64,000 nucleotides of DNA, taken from positions 809,001-873,000 of the forward strand of contig NZ_WMEA01000001.1 of assembly GCF_021735925.1 (NCBI RefSeq), written 5' to 3'. The notes beneath the pieces are model-generated. The model made no database searches, was not told the DNA's origin, and worked only from the letters and a program-made list of their open reading frames with translations. Positions 44,032-52,959 of the stretch are shown here, piece by piece. Numbering within the stretch: the stretch's first letter is position 1; every line of letters starts with the position of its first letter. Position numbers and translations under genes: made by a program. This stretch comes from Loktanella sp. M215. GTDB lineage: Bacteria; Pseudomonadota; Alphaproteobacteria; Rhodobacterales; Rhodobacteraceae.

Positions 44032-45134
44032 TGCGCCTTGTCGCGATCCTGTTGGCGCTGTGTATCGCCGGGCCGCTGGCGGCGCAGTCGCCCGGCGATG
44101 CGGCGACGCAGGCGGCAGAACGGCTGCGCGCCGCCAAGGGGCAGCTGGAGGCGGCGGCAGGGTCGCGGGACCGGGTGGCCGCCCTGACCGAGACGGTGCG
44201 CGCCTATGAGGATGGCTTGGTCGCCCTGCGCGACGGGTTGCGCCGGGTGGCGATCCGGCAGGATACGCTGCAGGTGCAACTGGATGCGCGGCAGGCGGAG
44301 GTGTCGCAGTTGCTGGGCGTGCTTGCGTCCATCGGCAAGGCACCAGCGCCGCTGTTGCTGCTGAACCCGGCGGGGCCGCTGGGGACCGTGCGGTCGGGGC
44401 TGCTGGTGGCGGATGTGACGCCCGCGTTGCAGACGCAGGCGGACGCCCTGCGCGCGCAGTTACAGGAACTGGCCCTGCTGCAGTCCTTGCAGGAGACTGC
44501 CGCGGATACGCTGCGCGACGGATTGCAGGGGGCGCAGCAGGCGCGGGCGGCCCTGTCGGCGGCGGTGTCGGACCGCACCGACCTGCCGCAGCGCTATACC
44601 GAGGATTCGGTGCAGACGGCGTTGCTGCTGGCCAGCACCGACACGCTGGCGGCCTTTGCCGATGCGCTGTCGGGCAGCGTCGATGTGGCCGCGCCAGAGC
44701 TGGCGCCGCAGGGCGATCTGCCGCTGCCGGTGCGCGGGACCGTGCTGCGCGCCTTCAACGCACCCGATGCGGCAGGGATCGCGCGGCCCGGTGTCGTGAT
44801 TGCCGCCCGGCCCCGGGCACTGGTGACGACGCCGGTCGCGGCGACGCTGCTGTTCCGCGGGCCGCTGCTGGATTACGGCAACGTGGTCATTCTGGAACCG
44901 GCGCAGGACGTGCTGTTCGTGATCGGCGGGCTGGCAGAGGTTTACGGCGAGGCGGGACAAGTCCTGCCCGCGGGTGCGCCGCTGGGGCTGCTGGGCGGGG
45001 ATTCGCCCGACGTTGACGCGATTTTGACCGATCCGGCGCCCGGATCGGCTGTTGCGGCAACACAGACCCTTTATCTTGAAGTCAGAGACGGGCAAAGTCC
45101 CGTCAACCCAGGCACCTGGTTTGCGCTGGACTAG
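44031..45134 (+). CDS. EnvC-like murein hydrolase activator with degenerate LytM domain
   Basis: A 367-residue exported protein: signal peptide (about 1-19, ending AAQ), a long coiled coil (about 25-240, rich in Ala/Leu/Glu/Gln), and a C-terminal LytM/M23-like region (YGNVVILEPAQDVLFVIGGL, VLPAGAPLGLLGG, LYLEVRDGQSPVNPGTW). The zinc-ligand histidines of active LytM enzymes are absent, as in EnvC activators. It likely turns on amidases at the septum. Coupled to gpmI (TGATG) and 12 bp before ctpA. Confidence 0.85.
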   Translation: MRLVAILLALCIAGPLAAQSPGDAATQAAERLRAAKGQLEAAAGSRDRVAALTETVRAYEDGLVALRDGLRRVAIRQDTLQVQLDARQAEVSQLLGVLASIGKAPAPLLLLNPAGPLGTVRSGLLVADVTPALQTQADALRAQLQELALLQSLQETAADTLRDGLQGAQQARAALSAAVSDRTDLPQRYTEDSVQTALLLASTDTLAAFADALSGSVDVAAPELAPQGDLPLPVRGTVLRAFNAPDAAGIARPGVVIAARPRALVTTPVAATLLFRGPLLDYGNVVILEPAQDVLFVIGGLAEVYGEAGQVLPAGAPLGLLGGDSPDVDAILTDPAPGSAVAATQTLYLEVRDGQSPVNPGTWFALD

Positions 45135-45146
45135 ATAGGAACACGC

Positions 45147-46556
45147 ATGAAGAAAATTCTGATGGCAGCCGCCGGCGGCACCGTGCTGGGCCTTGTGGCC
45201 ACCACCCAATTCGCGGGCCCGCTGCTGGCGCAGACCGCCAGCAGCGAGTCGAGCGTTTACGAGCAGCTTGACCTGTTCGGCGATATCTTCGAGCGGATCC
45301 GGCAAGGCTATGTCGAGGACGTCGATGACAAGAAGCTGATCGAGGCTGCGATCAACGGGATGCTGACATCGCTGGATCCGCATTCGTCCTATCTGTCGGA
45401 AGACGACGCCAAGGACATGCAGGTCCAGACCAAGGGCGAATTCGGCGGTCTGGGGCTGGAGGTCACGCAGGAAGAAGGCTGGGTCAAGGTCGTGTCGCCC
45501 ATCGACGGCACGCCCGCGGCTGCGGCCGGGATGATGGCCGGCGACTATATCACGGCCGTCGATGGCGAGAACGTGCTGGGTCTGACGCTGGACGAGGCGC
45601 TGAAGTTGCTGCGCGGGCCGGTCGGGTCAGAGGTCGTGGTGACCGTGGTGCGCGGCGACAAGCCGGAGCCTTTTGACGTGTCCATCGTGCGCGACACGAT
45701 CAAGCTGACCGCCGTGCGGGCGCGCACCGAAGGCAAGGCCGTGGTGCTGCGTGTGACCACGTTCAACGCGCAGACATTCCCGAACCTTGAAGAGGGTCTG
45801 AAAAAGCAGATCGACGAGGCCGGTGGCGTCGCGAACGTCGACGGGATCGTGCTGGATCTGCGCAACAATCCGGGCGGTCTGCTGAATCAGGCGGTCTTCG
45901 TGTCGGATGCCTTCCTTGAGGGCGGCGAGATCGTGTCGACCCGGGGCCGCAACTCTGCCGAAAGCGACCGTTACAATGCAACCGCGGGCGATCTTGCGCA
46001 GGGTCTGCCGATGGTCGTGCTGATCAACGGCGGGTCGGCCTCTGCCTCTGAAATCGTGGCGGGTGCGTTGCAGGATCATCGCCGGGCCATCGTGGTCGGC
46101 ACCAAATCCTTCGGCAAGGGGTCGGTGCAGACCGTCGTGCCGCTGCAGGGCAACGGCGCGATGCGCCTGACGACGGCGCGCTATTACACGCCGTCGGGCC
46201 GGTCGATCCAGAACCTTGGCATCTCTCCTGATATCATTGTCGAACAACCTGCCCCCCTGCCCGCCGATGCGACAGAGGAAGAGGATACATCGGCCAACAA
46301 GATGCGGTCTGAGGCCGATCTGCGCGGTACCCTGTCCAATGACAGCCTGACCGCAGACGAGATCAAGCAGATCGAGGACGACCGGGCGCGGGCCGAGGAT
46401 GCGGCCAAGCTGCGGGACGAGGATTACCAGCTGGCCTATGCCATCGATATCCTCAAGGGCCTGCACGCGCTTGGGCCGCAGGTCGAGGTCGACGTGACCG
46501 TGACCGACGCGAATACGCCGGCGGACGGCGACACGGCGGCCCCTGCGAACAACTGA
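45147..46556 (+). CDS. ctpA: C-terminal processing peptidase (S41)
   Basis: A 469-residue S41 protease: signal peptide (1-29, ending LLAQ), a PDZ domain (about 95-180; FGGLGLEVTQEEGWVKVVSP), then the catalytic dyad Ser299 in NGGSASASEIVAGALQD and Lys324 in VGTKSFGKGSVQ, 25 residues apart as in plant CtpA. A C-terminal acidic extension follows the core. It trims periplasmic substrates and can control cell-wall hydrolases, which fits its position after envC. A terminator follows. Confidence 0.95.
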   Translation: MKKILMAAAGGTVLGLVATTQFAGPLLAQTASSESSVYEQLDLFGDIFERIRQGYVEDVDDKKLIEAAINGMLTSLDPHSSYLSEDDAKDMQVQTKGEFGGLGLEVTQEEGWVKVVSPIDGTPAAAAGMMAGDYITAVDGENVLGLTLDEALKLLRGPVGSEVVVTVVRGDKPEPFDVSIVRDTIKLTAVRARTEGKAVVLRVTTFNAQTFPNLEEGLKKQIDEAGGVANVDGIVLDLRNNPGGLLNQAVFVSDAFLEGGEIVSTRGRNSAESDRYNATAGDLAQGLPMVVLINGGSASASEIVAGALQDHRRAIVVGTKSFGKGSVQTVVPLQGNGAMRLTTARYYTPSGRSIQNLGISPDIIVEQPAPLPADATEEEDTSANKMRSEADLRGTLSNDSLTADEIKQIEDDRARAEDAAKLRDEDYQLAYAIDILKGLHALGPQVEVDVTVTDANTPADGDTAAPANN

Positions 46557-46577
46557 TCCTTCGCAGCTTTGCGACAG

Positions 46578-46604
46578 ACGCCCTGCCATCTGGCGGGGCG
46601 TTTT
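46578..46604 (+). terminator. Terminator of the gpmI-envC-ctpA operon
   Basis: ACGCCCTGCC, loop ATCT, GGCGGGGCGT-TTTG: a 10-bp stem with one G-U pair and a short U-run, 21 bp past the ctpA stop. Confidence 0.78.
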
Positions 46605-46662
46605 GCGTTTGGGGGGCTGGCGGTGAGTGGGACCGGGGTGGGGTCTGTTGGTGCGCGCAGCG

Positions 46663-47046
46663 TCAGGCGTCTGCCTTTGCCTCGTGACAGACCGCCTCGA
46701 TCCGGTTGCCATCGGGGTCACGGACGAAGGCGGCGTAATAGGTGGCGGCATACGCCGGGCGAAGGCCGGGCGCGCCGTCGTCGGTGCCGCCGGCGTTCAG
46801 GGCGCTGGCATGAAACCGGTCGACGCTGGCCCGGTCGGGCGCACGGAACGCGACATGGGTGCCGTGGCGGGCCTGCCCGGTGTCCAGTTGCAGGCCGAAA
46901 TCCTCGTCCCCGGCGCCATAGGTCAGCATCGTCGGATTTTCCCAGAGCAGGGGCAGGCCGAGGGGCGCCATGACGGCATCGTAGAACCGGCGCGCTGCCT
47001 TGAGGTCGGAGACACCCAAGGTGACGTGGTCATAGATCGACGGCAT
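46663..47046 (-). CDS. VOC (glyoxalase/bleomycin-resistance) family protein
   Basis: A 127-residue single vicinal-oxygen-chelate domain: YDHVTLGVSDLKAARRFYDA at the start, LDTGQARHGTHVAFRAPDRA in the middle, and YYAAFVRDPDGNRIEAVCH at the end. His and Glu metal-ligand positions are visible. Many such proteins have unknown small-molecule substrates. It stands alone between two oppositely oriented units. Confidence 0.87.
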   Translation of the reverse strand: MPSIYDHVTLGVSDLKAARRFYDAVMAPLGLPLLWENPTMLTYGAGDEDFGLQLDTGQARHGTHVAFRAPDRASVDRFHASALNAGGTDDGAPGLRPAYAATYYAAFVRDPDGNRIEAVCHEAKADA

Positions 47047-47127
47047 CGGGTCCTTCTCCTCAAGCCGAGTCGCGGGACCCGGATCGCCGCATTTTAATCG
47101 CGACTGACCGGACCGAGAAAGGGTGCG

Positions 47128-48015
47128 TCAGACGATGCGATGACCTGCGGCGGTGATCGCCTGTGCCAGTGCCGCGATATGGGCCGGGCCGACCTCGCAG
47201 CAGCCGCCGACGATGGTGGCGCCGGCGTCGATCCAGCGCATCGCGTGGGTGGCGTAGGACGCGGGCGACAGGTCGCGGGCGGTCAGGGAGGAGACGGTCG
47301 GCTTGTCTGCGAGGAAGTCTGCCGTGATCCGCTCGAACCCGTTGGCGTAGGCGCCGCAGGGCAGTGTGCCGCGGGATAGGATGGCGAGCGTGGCGTGGAT
47401 CGCCTCTGGTGCAGAGCAGTTGACCAGCACGGCGGCGGCGCCTTCGTGCGCGATGGGCAGGATGCCACCCACGGGTTCGCCGGACCGCAGGCGGCGGCCG
47501 TCGCGGTCGTCGACGGTGATCGACAGCCAGACCGGCAGGCCAGTCTGTTTGGCGCCATCCAGCACCGCGCGGGCGTGGGCCAGCGAGGCCACGGTTTCGC
47601 AGATCAGCAGATCACAGGCGGATGCAAGCAACGTGGCAACCTCGGCGTAGAGCGGCGCGGCCCTGGCGTGGGGCGGGTGGACATCCGGACGGTAGCTTCC
47701 GATCAGCGGGCCGATGCTGCCGGCGATCCGGCCGGTGCCGTGGGCCGTGCGGGCGGCAGTCGCCTCGGCCAGGGCCAGCGCGTGGAGGTCGGCAAAGCGG
47801 CTTTCATTCTCGCCGGTCAGGCGGTCGCGGTGGATGGCGTAGGTGTTGGTCGTGGCGACGGTCGCGCCGGCGGCGAAGTAGTCGGCGTGGACCTGTTGCA
47901 CGAGGCCGGGATGGTCGATCATCACCTGTGTCGACCACAGGTTTGTCGGCGTGTCACCGGCGCGGTGCACCAGTTCCTGCCCGAGGCCGCCGTCCAGAAG
48001 CGTGATATCGGTCAA
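47128..48015 (-). CDS. Homocysteine S-methyltransferase family protein
   Basis: A 295-residue single-domain protein of the MmuM/BHMT fold: LLDGGLGQELVHRAGD at the start, zinc-binding Cys in LVNCSAPEAI, and the Cys pair in GGCCEVGPAHI. It would make methionine from homocysteine with S-methylmethionine or a similar donor. It is the last of three same-strand genes with a LysE exporter (21 bp upstream) and a free-methionine sulfoxide reductase, giving a methionine-centred cluster. Confidence 0.88.
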   Translation of the reverse strand: MTDITLLDGGLGQELVHRAGDTPTNLWSTQVMIDHPGLVQQVHADYFAAGATVATTNTYAIHRDRLTGENESRFADLHALALAEATAARTAHGTGRIAGSIGPLIGSYRPDVHPPHARAAPLYAEVATLLASACDLLICETVASLAHARAVLDGAKQTGLPVWLSITVDDRDGRRLRSGEPVGGILPIAHEGAAAVLVNCSAPEAIHATLAILSRGTLPCGAYANGFERITADFLADKPTVSSLTARDLSPASYATHAMRWIDAGATIVGGCCEVGPAHIAALAQAITAAGHRIV

Positions 48016-48036
48016 TGGATCGTCCCTTTCAAAGCG

Positions 48037-48657
48037 TCAGCCGCGGCCCGGTGTGTGGGCTGTCCCCAGTAGCACGCCATAGAGGATGAAGCACAGGGCC
48101 AGCAGGCGGCGGAACCAGACGTTGAACACGGCCCCCAGCGCCGCACGGCCCAGACCGGCACCGAGAGCTGTATAGGTGGTATAGCTGACGGCGGTCAGGG
48201 TCAGGGCAGTCGGCACGATCACCCCCATCTGCGCCAGGATCGGCACGTCGGGCTGCACGAATTGCGTGAAGGCCGCAAGGTAGCCCGCCACGGATTTCGG
48301 GTTGATCGTGGCGATCAGGAAACCGCGCAGATAGACGGAGCCTGCGGCGCGCGTATCCTCTGCCACGGGCGTGCCCGCGCGCATCCAGCCGCGGATGCCG
48401 GTCCAGATGAGGAAGGCGGCGCCGACCAGCTTGGCCACCGTAAAGGCCGCGGCCGAGGCCGTCAGCAGCGCCGTCACGCCCAGCGCCGACAGGGTCAGGA
48501 ACAGGCAGGCCTGCGTCAGGATGCCCGCCACCCCCGGCAGCGCGCGCCAGAACCCCAGCGCCATGCCCGTCGTGATGCAGTTCACCGCGTTCGGCCCCGG
48601 CGTGGTGACGAAGACGATCCAGAACAGCGCGAAGACGGTCCAGGCGTGGAAATCCAC
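48037..48657 (-). CDS. LysE/RhtB family amino acid exporter
   Basis: A 206-residue LysE-type translocator with five to six TM segments: VTTPGPNAVNCITTGMALGF near residue 17, then FLIWTGIRGWMR, and LIATINPKSVAGYLAAF. GTG start whose first base is the last position of the preceding TAG stop, so it is coupled to the sulfoxide reductase gene. RhtB-type exporters carry threonine, homoserine, leucine or methionine; the neighbours make methionine or a derivative a fair guess. Confidence 0.88.
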   Translation of the reverse strand: MDFHAWTVFALFWIVFVTTPGPNAVNCITTGMALGFWRALPGVAGILTQACLFLTLSALGVTALLTASAAAFTVAKLVGAAFLIWTGIRGWMRAGTPVAEDTRAAGSVYLRGFLIATINPKSVAGYLAAFTQFVQPDVPILAQMGVIVPTALTLTAVSYTTYTALGAGLGRAALGAVFNVWFRRLLALCFILYGVLLGTAHTPGRG

Positions 48658-49118
48658 TAGCGCGCCCGAGAGAAGGTCGCCGCCAGAATCGCTGTCAGGG
48701 CGTCCGCATCGGCTGACGTGAAGGCGTCGGGCTGGTTGCTGTCGATATCGAAGACGCCCAGCAGGGCGCCCTGTCCGTCAAAGACCGGCAGCACGATTTC
48801 CGACCGGGTGGACGAAGCGCAGGCGATGTGGCCCGGAAAGGCATCGACGTCCGGCACGAGCTGGACCTGACCGGTGCGGGCGGCAGCGCCGCAGACACCC
48901 CGGCTGAACGGGATGACAAGGCAGCCGTGACCGCCCTGGTAGGGGCCGATCTTCAACAGCTCTGGCGCGGTGACGCGGTAGAAGCCGGTCCAGTCGAAGC
49001 GGTCGTCGGCGTGATGCACCTCGCACGCGAGGGTCGCCATCAGGGCCACGGCATCGGTTTCGCCTTCGGTCAGGGCGGCGACGGTCTGCGTCAGCAGGGG
49101 ATAATCGACATGTTTCAT
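48657..49118 (-). CDS. msrC: Free methionine-(R)-sulfoxide reductase (GAF domain)
   Basis: A 153-residue stand-alone GAF protein of the fRMsr family. The three catalytic cysteines are Cys66 (GGHGCLVIP), Cys76 (SRGVCGAAA) and Cys100 (HIACASSTRSEIVLPV), with exactly the 10 and 24 spacing of E. coli fRMsr. FDWTGFYRV and PDVDAFPGH are also typical. It reduces free Met-R-sulfoxide using thioredoxin. First gene of the methionine trio. Confidence 0.92.
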   Translation of the reverse strand: MKHVDYPLLTQTVAALTEGETDAVALMATLACEVHHADDRFDWTGFYRVTAPELLKIGPYQGGHGCLVIPFSRGVCGAAARTGQVQLVPDVDAFPGHIACASSTRSEIVLPVFDGQGALLGVFDIDSNQPDAFTSADADALTAILAATFSRAR

Positions 49119-49357
49119 AGGTCATGACCTAGCGCCTTATTCGCGCCCGAAAAAGCCCCGAAAGCAGCGGCGGCCCGCCCACTTGCCGCCATTTTTGTGA
49201 GGCATCAATGTGGGGTAGCTGCAAAAGCTTCATCGGCACCGCGCTTTCGAAGCCCCCACCCAGTAGCGCGGTGCCGGACCCCGGCTTTTCCCAAATGTGT
49301 GATTGTCTTTCCCGGATGAATGACGGACGTTGCGTCCGGACAACAGGGAGAGGGTTG

Positions 49358-50935
49358 ATGCGCGATTTTCAGATACCGGGCCGGTCGGCCACATTTGCCG
49401 AAAACGGCATGTGCGCCACGTCGCACCCGCTGGCCGCCAAGGTCGCGATCCAGATACTGGAGGCGGGCGGCAACGCCGTCGACGCCGCCATTGCCGGCGC
49501 CGTGCTGCTGGGCATCTGCGAGCCGCAGATGACGGGGATCGGGGGCGACTGCTTTGTCCTGATGACGCCGCCGGGGTCGGACAGGATTCACGCGCTGAAC
49601 GGATCGGGCCGCGCGCCTGCCGCCTATTCCGCCGCCGATCTGCGGGCGAAAGGGCACACCGTCGTGCCGGTCAGCGATCCCGCTGCCGTGACCGTGCCGG
49701 GGGCGATCGACGCGTTCTGCACGCTGTCCAAGGACTGGGGCAAGCTGGGGCTGAAGGCGTCGCTGGCGCCCGCCATTCACTATGCCCGCGCCGGTGTGCC
49801 GGTCAGCCCGCGCGTGGCGTTTGACTGGGCGATGGACGAAGGCGTGCTGCAGGGGGCGGCGCGCGACCGGTTCATGCTGAACGGCCGCGTGCCGCAGCCC
49901 GGGCAAATGTTCCGCGCACCCGATCAGGCCGAGGTGCTGACCCGCATCGCCACCGAAGGCCGCGCCGGGTTCTATGAGGGCGAAGTGGCCGAGGATATGG
50001 TCGCGTCGCTGAACGCGATGGGCGGCGTGCATACGCTGGACGATTTCGCGCAGACGCAAAGCACATGGGGCGATCCGGTGCAGGGCGGCTACGGCGGGCT
50101 GGATCTGTACGAGCATCCGCCAAACGGTCAGGGCGCGACGGCGATCCTGATCCTGAACATCCTGTCGCAGTTCGATATTGCCAGCATGGACCCCTGGGGG
50201 GCGCAGCGCGTGCATATCGAGGCGGAGGCGACGAAGCTGGCCTATGACGCGCGCAACCGGTTCCTGTCGGACCCGGACCACATGACGCGGCTGGATCACA
50301 TGCTGTCGATGGACACGGCCAAGGCGCTTGCCGCGCTGATCGACCCGGCCAAGGCTTTGCCCGGTCATCTGCCGGGCGCCGAGGCGGTGCACAAGGAGAC
50401 GATCTATATCACCGTCGTCGACCGCGACCGGATGGCCGTGTCGCTGATCTATTCGATCTTTCACGGCTTCGGGTCGGGGATCGCGTCTGACAAGTTCGGG
50501 ATCCTGTTCCAGAACCGCGGCGCGGGCTTCAGCCTGACCGAAGGGCATGCCAACGAAGGCGGCCCCGGCAAGCGGCCGATGCACACGATCATTCCGGGCA
50601 TGTTGCAGAAGGGCGGCAAGACGATCATGCCGTTCGGCGTCATGGGCGGGGCGTATCAGTCCACCGGTCACGCGCGATTCGTGTCGAACGTCACCGACTT
50701 CGGGCTGGACCCGCAGGCGGCGATCGACGGGCCGCGCAGCTTTGCCGAGATGGGGCATGTCAAGCTGGAGCGCGGCTATGCCGACACGGTGCGGGCGGAA
50801 TTGACCGACATGGGGCACGAGGTCGTGACGCCGGACACGGCAATCGGCGGCGCGCAGGCGATCCTGATGCGCGACGACGGCGTGCTGCAGGGCGGGTCCG
50901 ATCCGCGCAAGGACGGCTGCGCGCTGGGCTACTAA
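49358..50935 (+). CDS. Gamma-glutamyltransferase family protein
   Basis: A 525-residue Ntn-hydrolase. GGNAVDAAIAGAVLLGICEP and MTGIGGDCF are near the N-terminus; the autoprocessing nucleophile is Thr348 in KETIYITVVD; GAGFSL and MPFGVMGGAYQ mark the small subunit. No signal peptide is seen, so it may be cytoplasmic, unlike classical GGT. Some relatives act on other gamma-glutamyl or acyl amides. ATG at 49358 with AGGGAG upstream. The divergent 239-bp gap upstream holds no gene I can support. Confidence 0.87.
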   Translation: MRDFQIPGRSATFAENGMCATSHPLAAKVAIQILEAGGNAVDAAIAGAVLLGICEPQMTGIGGDCFVLMTPPGSDRIHALNGSGRAPAAYSAADLRAKGHTVVPVSDPAAVTVPGAIDAFCTLSKDWGKLGLKASLAPAIHYARAGVPVSPRVAFDWAMDEGVLQGAARDRFMLNGRVPQPGQMFRAPDQAEVLTRIATEGRAGFYEGEVAEDMVASLNAMGGVHTLDDFAQTQSTWGDPVQGGYGGLDLYEHPPNGQGATAILILNILSQFDIASMDPWGAQRVHIEAEATKLAYDARNRFLSDPDHMTRLDHMLSMDTAKALAALIDPAKALPGHLPGAEAVHKETIYITVVDRDRMAVSLIYSIFHGFGSGIASDKFGILFQNRGAGFSLTEGHANEGGPGKRPMHTIIPGMLQKGGKTIMPFGVMGGAYQSTGHARFVSNVTDFGLDPQAAIDGPRSFAEMGHVKLERGYADTVRAELTDMGHEVVTPDTAIGGAQAILMRDDGVLQGGSDPRKDGCALGY

Positions 50936-51004
50936 GGCGACGGTCGCGCCGCGCGCACTTTTGCGTGATGGCGCGACCTTGGTCCGATGGATTCTGAAAA
51001 ACGT

Positions 51005-51041
51005 CCTGTAGCCTGTCCGTGGACAGGAATCTTACAGGAGG
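51005..51041 (+). promoter_or_regulatory. Leader hairpin overlapping the ribosome-binding site of the cytochrome gene
   Basis: An inner stem CCTGTC/GACAGG (51012-51017 with 51022-51027) sits inside an outer stem CCTGTA/TACAGG (51005-51010 with 51033-51038). The right outer arm takes in the first bases of the perfect SD AGGAGG (51036-51041). Folding would hide the SD, so translation could respond to temperature or a binding factor. This is a structural prediction. Confidence 0.5.
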
Positions 51042-51046
51042 CGAAC

Positions 51047-51526
51047 ATGGCACTTTTCAAGCGTTTCGGCACGGTTCTGGCGGGCACGGCCCTGATGGCA
51101 ACGGCGGCCTTTGCGGCCAGCCACATGGACCCGGCCGCCGAGAAGGCCGTGAAGGCGCGGCAGTCGCACATGACGCTCTATTCCTTCAACATCGCCACGC
51201 TGGGCGGCATGGCGCAGGACAAGATGCCCTATGACGCCGAAGCCGCCGGACGGGCGGCCACGAACCTCGCAGCACTCGCGAGCATCGACCAGACCGGATA
51301 TTGGGTCGAGGGCACCGATGCGGGCACGATCGAAGGCACCAAGGCCAAGGCCGAAATCTGGTCGAACATGGCCGATTTCGAAGAGCACGAGCAGACGCTG
51401 GCCACGGCGACGGCTGCACTGGCCGAGGTCGCCGGGACCGATCTGGACAGCCTGAAGGCGGCCTTTGGCGATGTGGGCAAGGCCTGCGGCTCTTGCCACG
51501 AAGATTACCGCGTCTCTGACAAATAG
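51047..51526 (+). CDS. Cytochrome c' (class II c-type cytochrome)
   Basis: A 159-residue periplasmic cytochrome. Signal peptide 1-23 (ending AFA-A), a four-helix bundle body, and a C-terminal haem motif CGSCH (147-151) followed by EDYR, as in cytochrome c'. ARQSHM (38-42) sits at the first helix. Class II cytochromes bind NO or act in electron transfer. Perfect SD AGGAGG, partly covered by a leader hairpin. The diheme cytochrome gene starts 1 bp after its stop. Confidence 0.9.
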   Translation: MALFKRFGTVLAGTALMATAAFAASHMDPAAEKAVKARQSHMTLYSFNIATLGGMAQDKMPYDAEAAGRAATNLAALASIDQTGYWVEGTDAGTIEGTKAKAEIWSNMADFEEHEQTLATATAALAEVAGTDLDSLKAAFGDVGKACGSCHEDYRVSDK

Positions 51527-51527
51527 G

Positions 51528-52421
51528 ATGCGGCGCGCGCTAAGCGGGCTGGCGCTGGCGGGTATCGTGGTGCTGATCGGCGGGGCTGTGGCGACACGGC
51601 CCCAGCCGCTGGCTGACGATGCGCTGATCGACCTGACGCCGGACGCGGGCCAGGGTGCCGTGATCTATGCGGCGGCAGGCTGTGCGTCGTGCCATGCCGC
51701 GGCGGATGGCCCGGCGAATGTGCTGTCGGGTGGCAAGGCGTTTGTCAGCGCCTTCGGCACCTTTCATGCGCCCAATATCAGTCAGGACGCAGATCAGGGC
51801 ATCGGCGGCTGGTCTGATCTGCAGATCGCCAACGCGATCACGCAGGGTGTCGGCGCCGATGGCGCACATCTGTACCCGGCGTTTCCCTATACGGCTTATC
51901 ACAAGGCAGAGCTGCAGGATGTGGTGGATCTGATCGCCCACCTGCGCACCCTGCCCGCCGATCCGACGCCCAGCCAGCCGCATGATCTGGGCTTTCCGTT
52001 CAACATCCGCGCGGGACTGGGCCTGTGGAAGGCGCTGTATCTGAAGGACGGTTGGGTGCTGGCAGAGGCGCCCTCGCCCGAAGTCACGCGGGGTCGCTAT
52101 CTGGCCGAGGCGCTGGGCCATTGCGGCGAATGCCATACGCCGCGCGACGCGCTGGGCGGGCTGGACCGCGGCGCATGGCTGTCGGGCGCGCCAAATCCGT
52201 CCGGCAAGGGACGCATCCCCAACATCACCCCGGGCGGGTTGTCGTGGTCAGAGGGCGAAATTGCGGAGTATCTGTCGAGCGGGTTCACCCCGGATTTCGA
52301 TACCGCGGGCGGTGCGATGGCCGAAGTCGTGAAGAACACGGCACAATTGCCCGATACGGACCGCGCGGCGATTGCCGCCTATCTGAAGGCGGTGCCTGCG
52401 GTCGCGGACCCGCCTAGTTAA
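51528..52421 (+). CDS. Diheme c-type cytochrome
   Basis: A 297-residue protein with an N-terminal signal/anchor (LSGLALAGIVVLIGGAVAT) and two class I haem motifs, CASCH (52-56) and CGECH (199-203). Methionine ligands are not obvious for both. This layout resembles the cytochrome subunits of alcohol/aldehyde dehydrogenases and related oxidoreductases, but no dehydrogenase is adjacent. It is coupled to the cytochrome c' gene (1-bp gap), so the two probably work together. The 3' end overlaps convergent hspQ by 8 bp. Confidence 0.87.
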   Translation: MRRALSGLALAGIVVLIGGAVATRPQPLADDALIDLTPDAGQGAVIYAAAGCASCHAAADGPANVLSGGKAFVSAFGTFHAPNISQDADQGIGGWSDLQIANAITQGVGADGAHLYPAFPYTAYHKAELQDVVDLIAHLRTLPADPTPSQPHDLGFPFNIRAGLGLWKALYLKDGWVLAEAPSPEVTRGRYLAEALGHCGECHTPRDALGGLDRGAWLSGAPNPSGKGRIPNITPGGLSWSEGEIAEYLSSGFTPDFDTAGGAMAEVVKNTAQLPDTDRAAIAAYLKAVPAVADPPS

Positions 52422-52740
52422 GCTGGACGTGCAGGGGGTAGTGACCATCCTCGAACGGACCGAAGAGGTCCGGCAGGTCTGGGTGGTCGACCGGTTCGCC
52501 GGAATAATCGGCCACGAGGTTCTGTTCCGAGACATAGGCCACGTAGAAGCTTTGGTCGTTCTCGGCCAGCAGGTGATAGTAGGGCTGATCCTTGGCCGGG
52601 CGCGATTCCTCTGGAATCGCTTCGTACCAGGCGTCGGTGTTGGAAAACATCGCGTCCACATCGAAGACGACACCCCGGAACGGGTGTTTGCGGTGTCTGA
52701 CCACCTGGCCGAGATGATATTTCGCGCGCGTCTTGAACAT
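52414..52740 (-). CDS. hspQ: HspQ heat-shock protein (YccV-like hemimethylated-DNA-binding fold)
   Basis: A 108-residue HspQ: KYHLGQVVRHRKHPFRGVVF at the start, then FDVDAMFSNTDAWYEAIP, PAKDQPYYHLLAENDQ and YVAYVSEQNLV. In enterobacteria it is a Lon specificity-enhancing factor. ATG at 52740 (MFKTRAKYHLG); the frame is open further upstream but without family similarity. I saw no clear heat-shock promoter in the leader. Confidence 0.9.
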   Translation of the reverse strand: MFKTRAKYHLGQVVRHRKHPFRGVVFDVDAMFSNTDAWYEAIPEESRPAKDQPYYHLLAENDQSFYVAYVSEQNLVADYSGEPVDHPDLPDLFGPFEDGHYPLHVQLN

Positions 52741-52959
52741 GGATTCACTTACCCCCGCAGGTTCAATAGACCTTTCTTGCCGGAAAAGTCCATATTTTAG
52801 GGGTCTGTAAACCAGAAACAGTCTGTGTGCATCCACCTTTGGTTCAATGATCGGCGGGTTCCGACCTTTTCGTGATCGGACCCTTTCACCTTAACCGTTC
52901 ACAAACGGGTCATTTCCGGCTAGAGTGGAAAAAAATAAAAGACGAAAAGCGAGAGGCAG

